Shown here: one piece after another, positions 1 through 6,765 of the stretch
How positions within the stretch are numbered: the stretch's first letter is position 1
Layout of the letters: each line of letters begins with the position of its first letter
Assembly: GCA_900552975.1 (NCBI GenBank)
Contig: UWSL01000027.1
Span: forward strand, 1 to 14,921
Direction of reading: 5' to 3'
DNA from: an uncultured Mycoplasmatota bacterium
Lineage (GTDB): Bacteria > Bacillota_I > Bacilli_A > RF39 > UBA660
DNA length: 14,921 nt
Program-made: the position numbers and the translations under genes
Notes under the pieces: model-generated
The model's input: the letters and a program-made list of their open reading frames with translations, nothing else
Told to the model about the DNA's origin: nothing
Database searches by the model: none

Positions 1-1
1 A

Positions 2-127
2 GTTAAAATGGCTAATGCTATAGGAATAGATTATTATTATAGTGAAGATACTGATACTATTTGGAAAAATGAAGATAGTTATTTAAGACATTTAGATTAT
101 GTTAAAGATAAAAAGTTAAGTAAATAA
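2..127 (+). CDS. 3' end of an unidentified protein (partial)
   Basis: An open frame enters from the left edge and ends at TAA 125-127, giving the last 41 residues of a protein whose start lies outside the window. The tail is acidic and aromatic in its first half (tyrosines and aspartates around residues 10-20) and basic at the end. The VKMANAIGID stretch resembles the segment after the last acidic motif of HAD-type phosphatases, where a small helix ending in GI is common. The catalytic residues would lie outside the window, so this is only a weak hint. The gene converges on rpsD and shares its terminator. It could equally be a lineage-specific protein. Confidence 0.6.
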   Translation, partial: VKMANAIGIDYYYSEDTDTIWKNEDSYLRHLDYVKDKKLSK

Positions 128-141
128 ATTTATAAAGGCAC

Positions 142-173
142 AAAAAAAAGATTTTTTCCAAAATCTTTTTTTT
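142..173. terminator. Bidirectional intrinsic terminator between the partial gene and rpsD
   Basis: A perfect 14-bp hairpin has left arm 142-155 (eight A, then GATTTT), loop TTCC 156-159 and right arm 160-173 ending in eight T. The A-run and T-run make it work on both strands, which suits the convergent genes. The rpsD stop codon begins one base beyond it. Confidence 0.9.
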
Positions 174-174
174 A

Positions 175-777
175 TTATCTGTTGTAGAATTCAACGATAA
201 GTGTTTCATTAACTTCTTGATTAAGTTCACTTCTATCAGGTAATCTTACTAATTTACCAGACATTGAATTTTTATCAAATTCAACATATGCTGGACGACT
301 TAAGCAAGTTTCAACAGCTTCTTTAATTGCTGGATGTTCTAAAGAATTTTCTTTAACAGCAACAACGTCTCCTACTTTAACTTGGTATGAAGGAATGTCT
401 ACCTTAACACCATTAACAGTAATATGACCATGATTAACTACTTGTCTAGCAGCTCTTCTAGTTTTAGCTAAACCTAAACGATAAACAACATTGTCTAATC
501 TAGATTCTAGTAAATTTAGAAGGTTGTGACCTGCAGTACCTTTCATTTTTGATGCTTTTTCGAATAATTTATGGAATTGTTTTTCATTTAATCCATACAT
601 TAATCTGATTTTTTGTTTTTCAGCTAATTGAATACCATATTCGCTTGATTTACGTCTCTTGTCGTTTCCGTGAGCTCCAGGAGCATATGGACGATTTGCT
701 AATTCTTTACCATTTTCAAGAATTGAGAAACCTAAACGACGAGATTTTTTGTAAACAGGACCTGTGTATCTTGCCAT
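175..777 (-). CDS. rpsD: 30S ribosomal protein S4
   Basis: S4 is a primary 16S rRNA-binding protein that nucleates 30S assembly and, in Firmicutes, represses its own mRNA. The protein is 200 residues, the usual Bacillus length. It opens MARYTGPVYKKSRRLG, has the family's RPYAPGAHG segment, and carries the S4 RNA-binding domain at about residues 88-150 (ESRLDNVVYRLGLAKTRRA, then NHGHITVNG). It ends in IVEFYNR. The N-terminal region lacks the zinc-binding cysteines of the zinc-type paralogue, so this is the zinc-free form. The frame stays open six codons further upstream, but that stretch encodes the strong AAGGAGAG ribosome binding site (minus strand, about 784-791). The ATG at 777 is therefore the start. 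It is a single-gene unit with its own promoter and structured leader. Confidence 0.98.
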   Translation of the reverse strand: MARYTGPVYKKSRRLGFSILENGKELANRPYAPGAHGNDKRRKSSEYGIQLAEKQKIRLMYGLNEKQFHKLFEKASKMKGTAGHNLLNLLESRLDNVVYRLGLAKTRRAARQVVNHGHITVNGVKVDIPSYQVKVGDVVAVKENSLEHPAIKEAVETCLSRPAYVEFDKNSMSGKLVRLPDRSELNQEVNETLIVEFYNR

Positions 778-933
778 AATTTTCTCTCCTTCCATTTTTT
801 GATATATAGGATTGTTATAAATAAATTATAGGGAGTTTATTTTGATATGTTCTCTAAGGCAGCCTTAGATACTAATAAACTTACGGAATAAACACTTTAT
901 ACTTATTTACAACGCTGCCAAATACATCTGCAA
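778..933 (-). ncRNA. rpsD 5' leader, probable S4-binding autoregulatory structure
   Basis: About 155 nt separate the predicted transcript start from the rpsD ATG, which is unusually long for this window. Read on the minus strand, an outer stem pairs AGTTTATT (881-874) with AATAAACT (841-834). It encloses a hairpin TCTAAGG-CTG-CCTTAGA (869-853). The GCTGCC that straddles the loop and 3' arm of that hairpin (863-858) can also pair with GGCAGC upstream (919-914). This gives a pseudoknot or a competing fold. Bacillus rpsD is known to be repressed by S4 binding a structured leader. That this leader works the same way is inferred from position and foldability. Confidence 0.65.
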
Positions 934-939
934 TTAATA

Positions 940-967
940 ATTATACATAAATTTATGGAAAAGTCAA
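940..967 (-). promoter_or_regulatory. rpsD promoter
   Basis: On the minus strand, TTGACT (967-962) and TATAAT (945-940) are separated by 16 bases. This is close to the sigma-A consensus and is the best-formed promoter in the window, as expected for a ribosomal protein gene. Transcription should begin near 933. Confidence 0.85.
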
Positions 968-1030
968 TAAATATAAGGGGATTTTCGGATATAGAAAAGA
1001 TAATAAAAACTTAAAAAAAATAATTAGTTT

Positions 1031-1104
1031 ACAAAATGATTAACAGATTTAATATCACATTTTGTCTATTATAGCTATATTTTGTAAAAGAGATGTGATA
1101 TGAT
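1031..1104 (+). promoter_or_regulatory. ezrA upstream region: inverted repeats and weak promoter
   Basis: Two overlapping dyads lie in the divergent rpsD/ezrA gap. ACAAAATG (1031-1038) pairs with CATTTTGT (1058-1065), and ATATCACAT (1052-1060) pairs with ATGTGATAT (1093-1101). The second dyad runs into a possible -10 box TATGAT (1099-1104). The matching -35 (TATATT, 1076-1081, 17-base spacer) is poor, so the promoter call is tentative. The repeats could be an operator or alternative RNA stems. Apart from this and the rpsD leader and promoter, the gap 778-1138 shows nothing else. Confidence 0.35.
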
Positions 1105-1138
1105 ATTAGTATATAAAATTAGAATAGGAGGTATAATC

Positions 1139-2863
1139 ATGAGTATGAGTCAGACTGCCTATATACTTGCGGGAATAACTTATTATATTGTTAGTATTAT
1201 AATAGTTGTAGTTGTTCTAAATATTATTAATCGTCGCGAAAATAAAAAGTATAGGGATGAAATTACAACTTTGGAACGTGATAAAAACTTGATTATATCT
1301 TCATCTATTTTGAGTGAATTAAATAAAGTAGAAGCCTTAGTTAACAACGATAAAATGCAAGAAGTGTATGATGACTGGCAGAAAAGATTTAAAGAAATAA
1401 AGGATGTTGAAGTTCCAAAGCTAACTGATGCTTTAATTGATATAGAAGAATGTTTTAATGAATGTGATTACAAGGCTTTAAATGATAAAATAGCTAAAGC
1501 AGAATTAGAAATATTTTATGTTAAAACAAAAGCTAATTTTTTACTTGATGAAATTAAGGAAATTACTTTGTCTGAGGAAAGAAACAGAGATACTATTATT
1601 AAATTAAAAACTCGTTATCGTGAAATTGTAACGAAGTATAATAATAACAAAAATGATTATAAAGAAGTTTGTGCGCCACTTGAATTACAATTTGAAAATG
1701 TAGACAAGTTATTTGCGGCTTTTGAAGTAGCAATGGAAGCAAATAGTTATGAAGAAGTAGGTAAAATTGTTAAAGGAATTGATGATTTAATAGGTAACCT
1801 TGGCGTTATTATTGATGAAGCACCAACAATTATTTTAATGGGTAAAAATTTAATTCCTAATAAAATGCGTGATATTGAAAAAATTAATGAACGTATGAAA
1901 GCTGAAGGTTATAACTTAGATTATTTAAATATAACTTATAATATTGAAGAAGCTGAGAAAAAAATTCAAGATATTTTTGCTCGTTTAAATGTTTTGAATG
2001 TCGAAGATTCCATTTTTGAATTAAAAACGATGTTAGATTATTTTGATGGAATATATAATGATTTTGATCAAGAAAAACAAGCTCGAACTATTTTTGAAGA
2101 ATATGTAAGAAAAGTCTTAGTAAAAGCTAATAAGTTAGAAAAAATTAATAATGGTTTGTATAAAAAATTAGATCAAATTAAGTATAGTTATGATTTAACG
2201 GATGATGATGTTAAAGTTATTGAGATTATTAAGCAAGAATTAATAGCTATTAAAAAAGATTATAATCAGATAATAGATGCTCATCGTACTAAGTCTTTTG
2301 CCTTTACAAGACTAGGTAAGGAGATGGAGCAACTAAATAATCGTCTTTTAAATACGGAAGAAAAATTAGAGACTGCTTTGCGAAATTTAGGTAGTTTAGA
2401 AGAAGATGAATCAAGAGCACGTGAACAATTAGATGAAATAAAAGATATTTTGAAAAAGAGTAAAGAAAAAATAATTAGTTATAATTTACCTTTAATTCCA
2501 AATATGTATTATGTTCAATTATCGGAAGCTAATGTAGCTATTAAAGAAATGGTTAAAGAACTTGAAATGACACCGATTTCTATTAAGACATTAAATATTA
2601 GAGTTGATACAGCTCGTGATTTGGCGCTTAAATTGTATAATACTTCTAATGAAGTAGTTAAAACAGCAGCTATGGCAGAAATGGCAATTGTTTATGGTAA
2701 TAGATATCGTCCAGTAAATAAGAATTTAGATATAAGTCTAAGTAATGCAGAAAAGTTATTTTATCAAGGCGAATATAAGAAATCTTTAGAATGTGCTATA
2801 AGAGCTATCAATGTTATTGAACCTGGCATTCATAATAAGCTAATGGAAGCAGCAAAAAATTAA
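1139..2863 (+). CDS. ezrA: Septation ring formation regulator EzrA
   Basis: EzrA is a membrane-anchored division protein that binds FtsZ, limits Z-ring formation away from mid-cell and links the divisome to peptidoglycan synthesis. The 574-residue product matches the usual length of roughly 560-575. One N-terminal membrane segment (about residues 7-29) is followed by positively charged RRENKKYR. A long, almost wholly helical cytoplasmic part then carries repeated Lys/Glu heptad-like stretches, as in the spectrin-like repeats of this family. GNRYR at 520-524 and the final helices (LFYQGEYKKSLECAIRA, then EPGI) match the conserved C-terminal region. The frame is open from 1100, but ATG 1139 has an ideal AGGAGGT (1126-1132) six bases upstream, so it is the start. 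The gene ends in its own terminator. Confidence 0.93.
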   Translation: MSMSQTAYILAGITYYIVSIIIVVVVLNIINRRENKKYRDEITTLERDKNLIISSSILSELNKVEALVNNDKMQEVYDDWQKRFKEIKDVEVPKLTDALIDIEECFNECDYKALNDKIAKAELEIFYVKTKANFLLDEIKEITLSEERNRDTIIKLKTRYREIVTKYNNNKNDYKEVCAPLELQFENVDKLFAAFEVAMEANSYEEVGKIVKGIDDLIGNLGVIIDEAPTIILMGKNLIPNKMRDIEKINERMKAEGYNLDYLNITYNIEEAEKKIQDIFARLNVLNVEDSIFELKTMLDYFDGIYNDFDQEKQARTIFEEYVRKVLVKANKLEKINNGLYKKLDQIKYSYDLTDDDVKVIEIIKQELIAIKKDYNQIIDAHRTKSFAFTRLGKEMEQLNNRLLNTEEKLETALRNLGSLEEDESRAREQLDEIKDILKKSKEKIISYNLPLIPNMYYVQLSEANVAIKEMVKELEMTPISIKTLNIRVDTARDLALKLYNTSNEVVKTAAMAEMAIVYGNRYRPVNKNLDISLSNAEKLFYQGEYKKSLECAIRAINVIEPGIHNKLMEAAKN

Positions 2864-2886
2864 GTCAACTTTAGTTGGCTTTTTTT
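2862..2886 (+). terminator. ezrA terminator
   Basis: AAGTCAAC (2862-2869), loop TTTA, and GTTGGCTT (2874-2881) form an 8-bp stem with one G-U pair. A T-run follows to 2886. The stem begins inside the ezrA stop codon (TAA 2861-2863). Confidence 0.85.
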
Positions 2887-2887
2887 A

Positions 2888-2896
2888 TGGTATAAT
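2888..2896 (+). promoter_or_regulatory. Extended -10 promoter for the peptidase-fusion gene
   Basis: TGG-TATAAT is a perfect -10 box with a TG extension, two bases after the ezrA T-run. No good -35 is visible, which extended -10 promoters tolerate. Transcription should start near 2903, at the GGTGAG ribosome binding site of the next gene. Confidence 0.6.
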
Positions 2897-2911
2897 GAGT
2901 TTGGTGAGTTT

Positions 2912-4027
2912 ATGATGACTGTAGATTTAACAAAAATGTGTGAAATATCTAATGTAGTAAGAGTCTTTTATATTGTAAAAATATTATTTAAGATAGTTTG
3001 TATTTTAGTACCAATTATTTTAATTATTGTTACAGGAATAGATTTATTTAAGAATGTTATTAGTGGAGATAAATTAAATAATAAATTAGTTCTTTTTGTA
3101 AAACGTTTGTTGGCGGGATTTATAATTTTTTTGTTACCTGGTTTTATTGAATATATTTTTACTTTAGTAAATTTTGATAGTACGATGATAAATGATTGTT
3201 ATGTGAATGCTTCTTTAGAAAGGATAAAGGAGCTGGAAGCTAAAGAAAAAAAAGAATTAGAAGAAAATCAAAAGAAAAAAGAAGAAGATAGTAAAAAATC
3301 ATCTCTTGATATGGCTAATAAAAGGCAACAAGAAAATAAAGAAAAAGAAGAAGCAAGGAAAGATAATAAGACAAATGAAACAGAAAGTAGTGCGAGTAAT
3401 AATACGGGAAAAGTTGTCGCAGTTGATATGAAGTATAATGTAAAAGATCCGGAAGGTAGATGTGGAAAAGCATCAAGTGATAAATGTGTTGAAGTAGCTA
3501 CAGTTACATATCAGGATGGAAGTAAAAAAACTTTTTATATGGGGCGTCAAAATAATTATAAATTATTAGCAGGTTCTTGTCGTGCACATGCTTTTACATG
3601 TGGAATGAATGCAGTCAATGATACAAAGTATTCAACATTAGACTTACAAAATTATATGAAAACAATTGATGGTAATGGAGTTTTTAAAGGTAAAAAAAAA
3701 TATAATGCAGCAATAAGTCATTTTAATGTTCCAGCGAAAGCTTATTTTAATGAGACAAGTATTAGCCAATCAGTTAGTATTGCAAAAAAGGCTTTGGATA
3801 ATGGACAGCCGGTTATTATTTTTGTTTCGGGAAATAAATGTTCTGATTTGGCTCAATCACATCATGCTTTATTATTATTAGGATATGATTCATCAGGAAA
3901 TGTTATTTTTATGGATAGTTGTGGAAGATATCGTACAGCTAAAAAACGTACTCTTAATCAATTAGGGGCATGTATGAGTGGAGATGCTATTGCTAAAAAT
4001 TGGATGCGTATGGTTGTTTTTGAATAG
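2912..4027 (+). CDS. Membrane-anchored C39/papain-like cysteine peptidase fusion
   Basis: Not a gene with a known name. The 371-residue product has three parts. Residues 1-88 hold two hydrophobic segments (about 20-43 and 60-86) around a short polar loop (SGDKLNNK), a layout like the small TrbC/VirB2-type pilin-like proteins of Firmicutes. Residues about 103-165 are a highly charged Lys/Glu/Asn linker, likely helical. Residues about 170-371 look like a C39/papain-fold peptidase. GSCRAHAF puts a candidate nucleophile at C223, followed at the family's spacing by NDTKYSTLDL. H317/H318 sit in SHHALLLLGYD, and D335 in FMDSCGR replaces the usual D of the triad-like region. C230 (TCGMN) is an alternative nucleophile. 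The domain is probably outside the membrane. Start choice between ATG 2912 and ATG 2915 is open. The next gene's ribosome binding site overlaps this stop codon, so the two are likely coupled. Confidence 0.7.
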   Translation: MMTVDLTKMCEISNVVRVFYIVKILFKIVCILVPIILIIVTGIDLFKNVISGDKLNNKLVLFVKRLLAGFIIFLLPGFIEYIFTLVNFDSTMINDCYVNASLERIKELEAKEKKELEENQKKKEEDSKKSSLDMANKRQQENKEKEEARKDNKTNETESSASNNTGKVVAVDMKYNVKDPEGRCGKASSDKCVEVATVTYQDGSKKTFYMGRQNNYKLLAGSCRAHAFTCGMNAVNDTKYSTLDLQNYMKTIDGNGVFKGKKKYNAAISHFNVPAKAYFNETSISQSVSIAKKALDNGQPVIIFVSGNKCSDLAQSHHALLLLGYDSSGNVIFMDSCGRYRTAKKRTLNQLGACMSGDAIAKNWMRMVVFE

Positions 4028-4035
4028 GTGATAAA

Positions 4036-4620
4036 ATGAAAAAAAATAAAGATATTATAATAGCGATTATATTAGTAATTATATTACTTATCATTTTATC
4101 TTTAAATTATTTTAAAAAAGATAATAATGTTTTAGTAGAAAATGAAAATAATGTAATAAATAGTAAAGAAAGTTTAAGTAAAGTTAGTAATAAATTAAGT
4201 TTTAGGTATTATAGTTATTCTTTAGATGAAGAACGTATTAAAGATGAATCTATTTATTTAATTAATTTAATAAGTACTATGGTAAATGCTGATGCTCCTG
4301 TTTTATACATAAAAGATTTGGATATGAAAGAAGTAGAGTATTATGTAAATTTATTAACTATTGGTGATGGTGTTAAGAGTTGTTATGATAAAGATTATTT
4401 TGAGGAATTAGTTTATTATTATTTTGGTATAGAAGATAATTTAGAAGAAGATATTTGCTTTGATGAAGTCTTTTTAAATTATGAATTATCTGGAGAAATA
4501 ATTAGTTTTGATAAAGTTGACAATTCATATGTTGTAAAAATTTTGTATGATGAGAGTAATTATTACTTTACATATGATAATAATTATCATTTAATTAGTG
4601 TAGTTTATAAAGAAGAGTAA
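4036..4620 (+). CDS. Small membrane-anchored protein of unknown function
   Basis: I do not recognise the family. The 194-residue product starts MKKNKD, then has one strongly hydrophobic helix (about residues 6-24) that is either a signal anchor or an uncleaved signal peptide. An extracytoplasmic region of about 165 residues follows, rich in Asp, Glu, Tyr and Asn, with only two cysteines in its second half (SCYDKD and EDICFD). No lipobox is visible. The C-terminal end (DNSYVVKILYD, then FTYDNNYHLISVVY) looks like a small beta-sheet meander. Its ribosome binding site GGTGAT (4027-4032) overlaps the stop codon of the peptidase fusion three bases before ATG 4036. The two proteins are probably co-translated, and this one could be a partner or substrate of the peptidase; that is inference from position only. 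Confidence 0.75.
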   Translation: MKKNKDIIIAIILVIILLIILSLNYFKKDNNVLVENENNVINSKESLSKVSNKLSFRYYSYSLDEERIKDESIYLINLISTMVNADAPVLYIKDLDMKEVEYYVNLLTIGDGVKSCYDKDYFEELVYYYFGIEDNLEEDICFDEVFLNYELSGEIISFDKVDNSYVVKILYDESNYYFTYDNNYHLISVVYKEE

Positions 4621-4659
4621 TCTTTTCTTTATATGGTAGCAATTTTTAACAAGATGATT

Positions 4660-4665
4660 TATAAT
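4660..4665 (+). promoter_or_regulatory. Possible -10 box for the cysteine desulfurase gene
   Basis: TATAAT lies 18 bases upstream of ATG 4684, the same distance seen at other promoters in this window. No convincing -35 or TG extension is present. No terminator is visible in the 63-base gap, so read-through from the upstream pair is also possible. Confidence 0.4.
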
Positions 4666-4683
4666 GATAATAGGTGATTAGTT

Positions 4684-5823
4684 ATGATATATTTAGATTA
4701 TTCGGCAACAACACCAGTTACCTATGATGTTTTAGAAAGTTATAATAAAGCGACTCGTGATTATATGGGGAATGCTAATTCTTTGCATGCCTTAGGAGTT
4801 AAATCAAAAGTCCTTTTAAATAGTGCAACTAAACAAATCTGTGAGATTTTAAATATAAATTTAGATGAGTTAACTTATACAAGTGGAGCAACAGAATCTA
4901 ATAATATGGCCTTAAAGGGGGTTGCTCTAGCTTATAAAAACAGTGGGAAACATATTGTTGTATCAAAATTGGAGCATCCTTCAATTTATAAAATCTGTGA
5001 TTTTTTGGAAAGTCAAGGATTTGAAATAAGTTATGTTAATAATGATCGTGATGGCTTGATTGATTTTGATGATTTAAAAAGTAAAATAAGAGAAGATACT
5101 ATTTTAGTAAGTATTTGTGCTGTTAATAGTGAAGTTGGAGTAAGGCAACCATTAAAAACTTTAAGACAAATAATAAAGATAGAAAATCCTAATACATTAT
5201 TTCATTCAGATATGACACAAGCTTTTGGCAAAATAGCTATTAATATGCATGATGTAGATATGGCTTCAATGTCAGGACATAAAATTTTTGGTCCAAAGGG
5301 AATAGGACTTTTTTATAAAAATAGTAAAGTTAAAATTGTGCCATTAATACATGGTTCTGGAAAATTTAATGAGTTAAAGATGGGAACACCACCTTTACCT
5401 TTAATTGTTTCTTTTTCAAAAGCAATAAGAATTGCTTTAGATGATTTGGAACGTAAAGAAAGTTTAGTAAAAAGACTAAATGAAAAGATATGTGATGATT
5501 TAAAAAAATATCCAGATATAAAAATAAATAAAACTAAGTATTCTATTCCTCATATATTAAATATTAGTTTGATGAATATTAAGCCAGAAACTTTTGTTCA
5601 TGCTTTAGAAGATGATGAAGTTTATGTTGGGACTAATACGGCTTGTTCTTCCGGTGATTTTAGCAATGCTGTAATGGCTATCTATAATGATATAGATAGA
5701 GCACGTACGACAATTAGAATAAGTATTTCACATGTGACAACAAATGAAGAAATAAATAAATTTTTAAATATCTTTCAAATGGATTATAAGAAATTAAAAG
5801 AATTGATGGGCGATATAAAATAA
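4684..5823 (+). CDS. nifZ: Cysteine desulfurase, NifZ/IscS-like
   Basis: This PLP enzyme removes sulfur from cysteine and holds it as a persulfide for transfer. The 379-residue product has the class V aminotransferase layout. It has YLDYSATTP at the N-terminus, TSGATESNN in the phosphate-binding loop, and H98 (LEHPS) stacking on PLP. HSDMTQAFGK supplies the Asp and Gln that touch PLP, SGHKIFGPKG the Schiff-base lysine K200, and TACSSG the catalytic C321. thiI lies 0.9 kb downstream, and in Bacillus subtilis nifZ is adjacent to thiI and supplies it with sulfur, so tRNA thiolation is the likely role. IscS or another NifS paralogue cannot be excluded. The substrate-binding strip usually written RSGT reads KMGT here, in NELKMGTPPLP. 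The ribosome binding site is GGTGAT 4673-4678. Confidence 0.88.
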   Translation: MIYLDYSATTPVTYDVLESYNKATRDYMGNANSLHALGVKSKVLLNSATKQICEILNINLDELTYTSGATESNNMALKGVALAYKNSGKHIVVSKLEHPSIYKICDFLESQGFEISYVNNDRDGLIDFDDLKSKIREDTILVSICAVNSEVGVRQPLKTLRQIIKIENPNTLFHSDMTQAFGKIAINMHDVDMASMSGHKIFGPKGIGLFYKNSKVKIVPLIHGSGKFNELKMGTPPLPLIVSFSKAIRIALDDLERKESLVKRLNEKICDDLKKYPDIKINKTKYSIPHILNISLMNIKPETFVHALEDDEVYVGTNTACSSGDFSNAVMAIYNDIDRARTTIRISISHVTTNEEINKFLNIFQMDYKKLKELMGDIK

Positions 5824-5829
5824 TGATTA

Positions 5830-5862
5830 AAAAAAACTTTAATTTGAGATTAAAGTTTTTTT
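5830..5862. terminator. Bidirectional terminator between nifZ and the kinase-like gene
   Basis: A 14-bp stem pairs 5830-5843 (AAAAAAACTTTAAT) with 5849-5862 around the loop TTGAG. A- and T-runs on the two sides let it act in both directions. The right arm is also the last four codons and stop of the minus-strand gene. Confidence 0.9.
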
Positions 5863-6632
5863 AGTGTAGGTTGTTTTTCTATTAAAGGATCAATTAAGTT
5901 TTCAATAAAATAGTCTTCTGGTTGCGGAGCCATTTTATTAATAATTATATCATTTAAATATTCTTTGACAGATTGATCTATTTCATATTTATCTAGTAAG
6001 GCTTTATACTGAGGGATTACTTCTTTTAAGCCAAGAGTTAAATAATAAAAGTTAGGAGGACATAGATTAAGTAGAAGCATATTTAAAACTAACATTTTAT
6101 CATTTAATATTAAATTTTCTTTGGAAAGATTAGAAGAAATTTTTTGAAAGTCTTTAAGTTCAAAAATTGTTCGTTGAAGCATTAACCATGTTTTTTTACC
6201 TTGGTAGAGGCTTATATCAAAATCAATAAAAATGGGTTGGTTATTTTCATCAATTAAGTAATTACGGAAATCTATGTCATAAGGAATAAATTCTTTTTGA
6301 TGAGCTTCTTTTAAATTAGTAAGTAAAGTTTTATAAAGTAATAATATTTCTTTTTGGGAACAATTATTTATATAGCTTAGGAAACTTTGAGTGTTTTTTA
6401 GATATTTTGAAACAATATAAAGGTAAGAATAATTTTCATCTATAAAAAGTTTTTGGGGATTATTATAATTAGGTATTTTTAATGTTTGAAGTTGTTGTAA
6501 TACTTGGCTATCGTATTCGTTAGCAAAAACTTTTTTGATAAAGAATCTCTCATCAAAAATAATATGTTCGGGATTATCATTTAAAAATCTAACATAATCG
6601 CTTGGTAAGTCTGGCATAACTGGTAATTTCAT
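5850..6632 (-). CDS. Protein-kinase-like (APH/kinase fold) orphan
   Basis: No named family is recognised, but the 260-residue product has a recognisable kinase-like core. YDIDFRNYLI (118-126) matches the catalytic loop HRDLKPENIL in spacing, giving D119 as catalytic base and N124 as metal ligand. IFIDFD (134-139) matches the DFG-type metal motif with D137. LTNLKEAHQKEF just before fits the helix preceding the catalytic loop. The N-terminal part has FFIKKVF (30-36), a candidate for the ATP-contact lysine, and YLYIVSKYL (70-78) as the hinge strand. A glycine-rich loop is not evident and the histidine of HRD is Tyr, so it may be a small-molecule kinase, an atypical protein kinase or a weak one. 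It lies between nifZ and thiI on the opposite strand. Start ATG 6632 follows AAGGGGGAT. Confidence 0.72.
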   Translation of the reverse strand: MKLPVMPDLPSDYVRFLNDNPEHIIFDERFFIKKVFANEYDSQVLQQLQTLKIPNYNNPQKLFIDENYSYLYIVSKYLKNTQSFLSYINNCSQKEILLLYKTLLTNLKEAHQKEFIPYDIDFRNYLIDENNQPIFIDFDISLYQGKKTWLMLQRTIFELKDFQKISSNLSKENLILNDKMLVLNMLLLNLCPPNFYYLTLGLKEVIPQYKALLDKYEIDQSVKEYLNDIIINKMAPQPEDYFIENLIDPLIEKQPTLKKL

Positions 6633-6634
6633 AT

Positions 6635-6659
6635 TCTTAATCCCCCTTGGTGATTAAGA
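6635..6659 (-). promoter_or_regulatory. Hairpin presenting the ribosome binding site of the kinase-like gene
   Basis: On the minus strand, TCTTAATC (6659-6652) pairs perfectly with GATTAAGA (6642-6635). The nine-base loop ACCAAGGGG contains most of the ribosome binding site. The hairpin ends two bases before the ATG. It could modulate translation or be a protein-binding dyad; its function is inferred. Confidence 0.45.
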
Positions 6660-6668
6660 TATTAGCAG

Positions 6669-6697
6669 ATTATAATGAAAAAAGCTAGTTAAAATAA
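6669..6697 (-). promoter_or_regulatory. Possible promoter of the kinase-like gene
   Basis: TATAAT (6674-6669, minus strand) is a perfect -10 box. At 17 bases upstream the -35 is a poor TTATTT (6697-6692). A start near 6662 would place the ribosome-binding-site hairpin almost at the 5' end of the mRNA. Confidence 0.45.
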
Positions 6698-6713
6698 TAA
6701 ATATAAGTTTATT

Positions 6714-6741
6714 TTGTATTTATTTAAGTTTATGTTATACT
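6714..6741 (+). promoter_or_regulatory. thiI promoter
   Basis: TTGTAT (6714-6719) and TATACT (6736-6741) are 16 bases apart. TGT just before the -10 makes it an extended -10 promoter. The start should fall near 6748, leaving a leader of about 18 nt that carries GAGGTTGAT. The -10 block TGTTATACT recurs exactly upstream of the BspA-like gene. Confidence 0.7.
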
Positions 6742-6765
6742 TATTTTTGATTTGAGGTTGATTTT

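Noticed and set aside
796..1138. Search for a tRNA, small RNA gene or T-box in the rpsD/ezrA gap
   Set aside because: No cloverleaf or T-box sequence was seen. The foldable part is accounted for by the rpsD leader.
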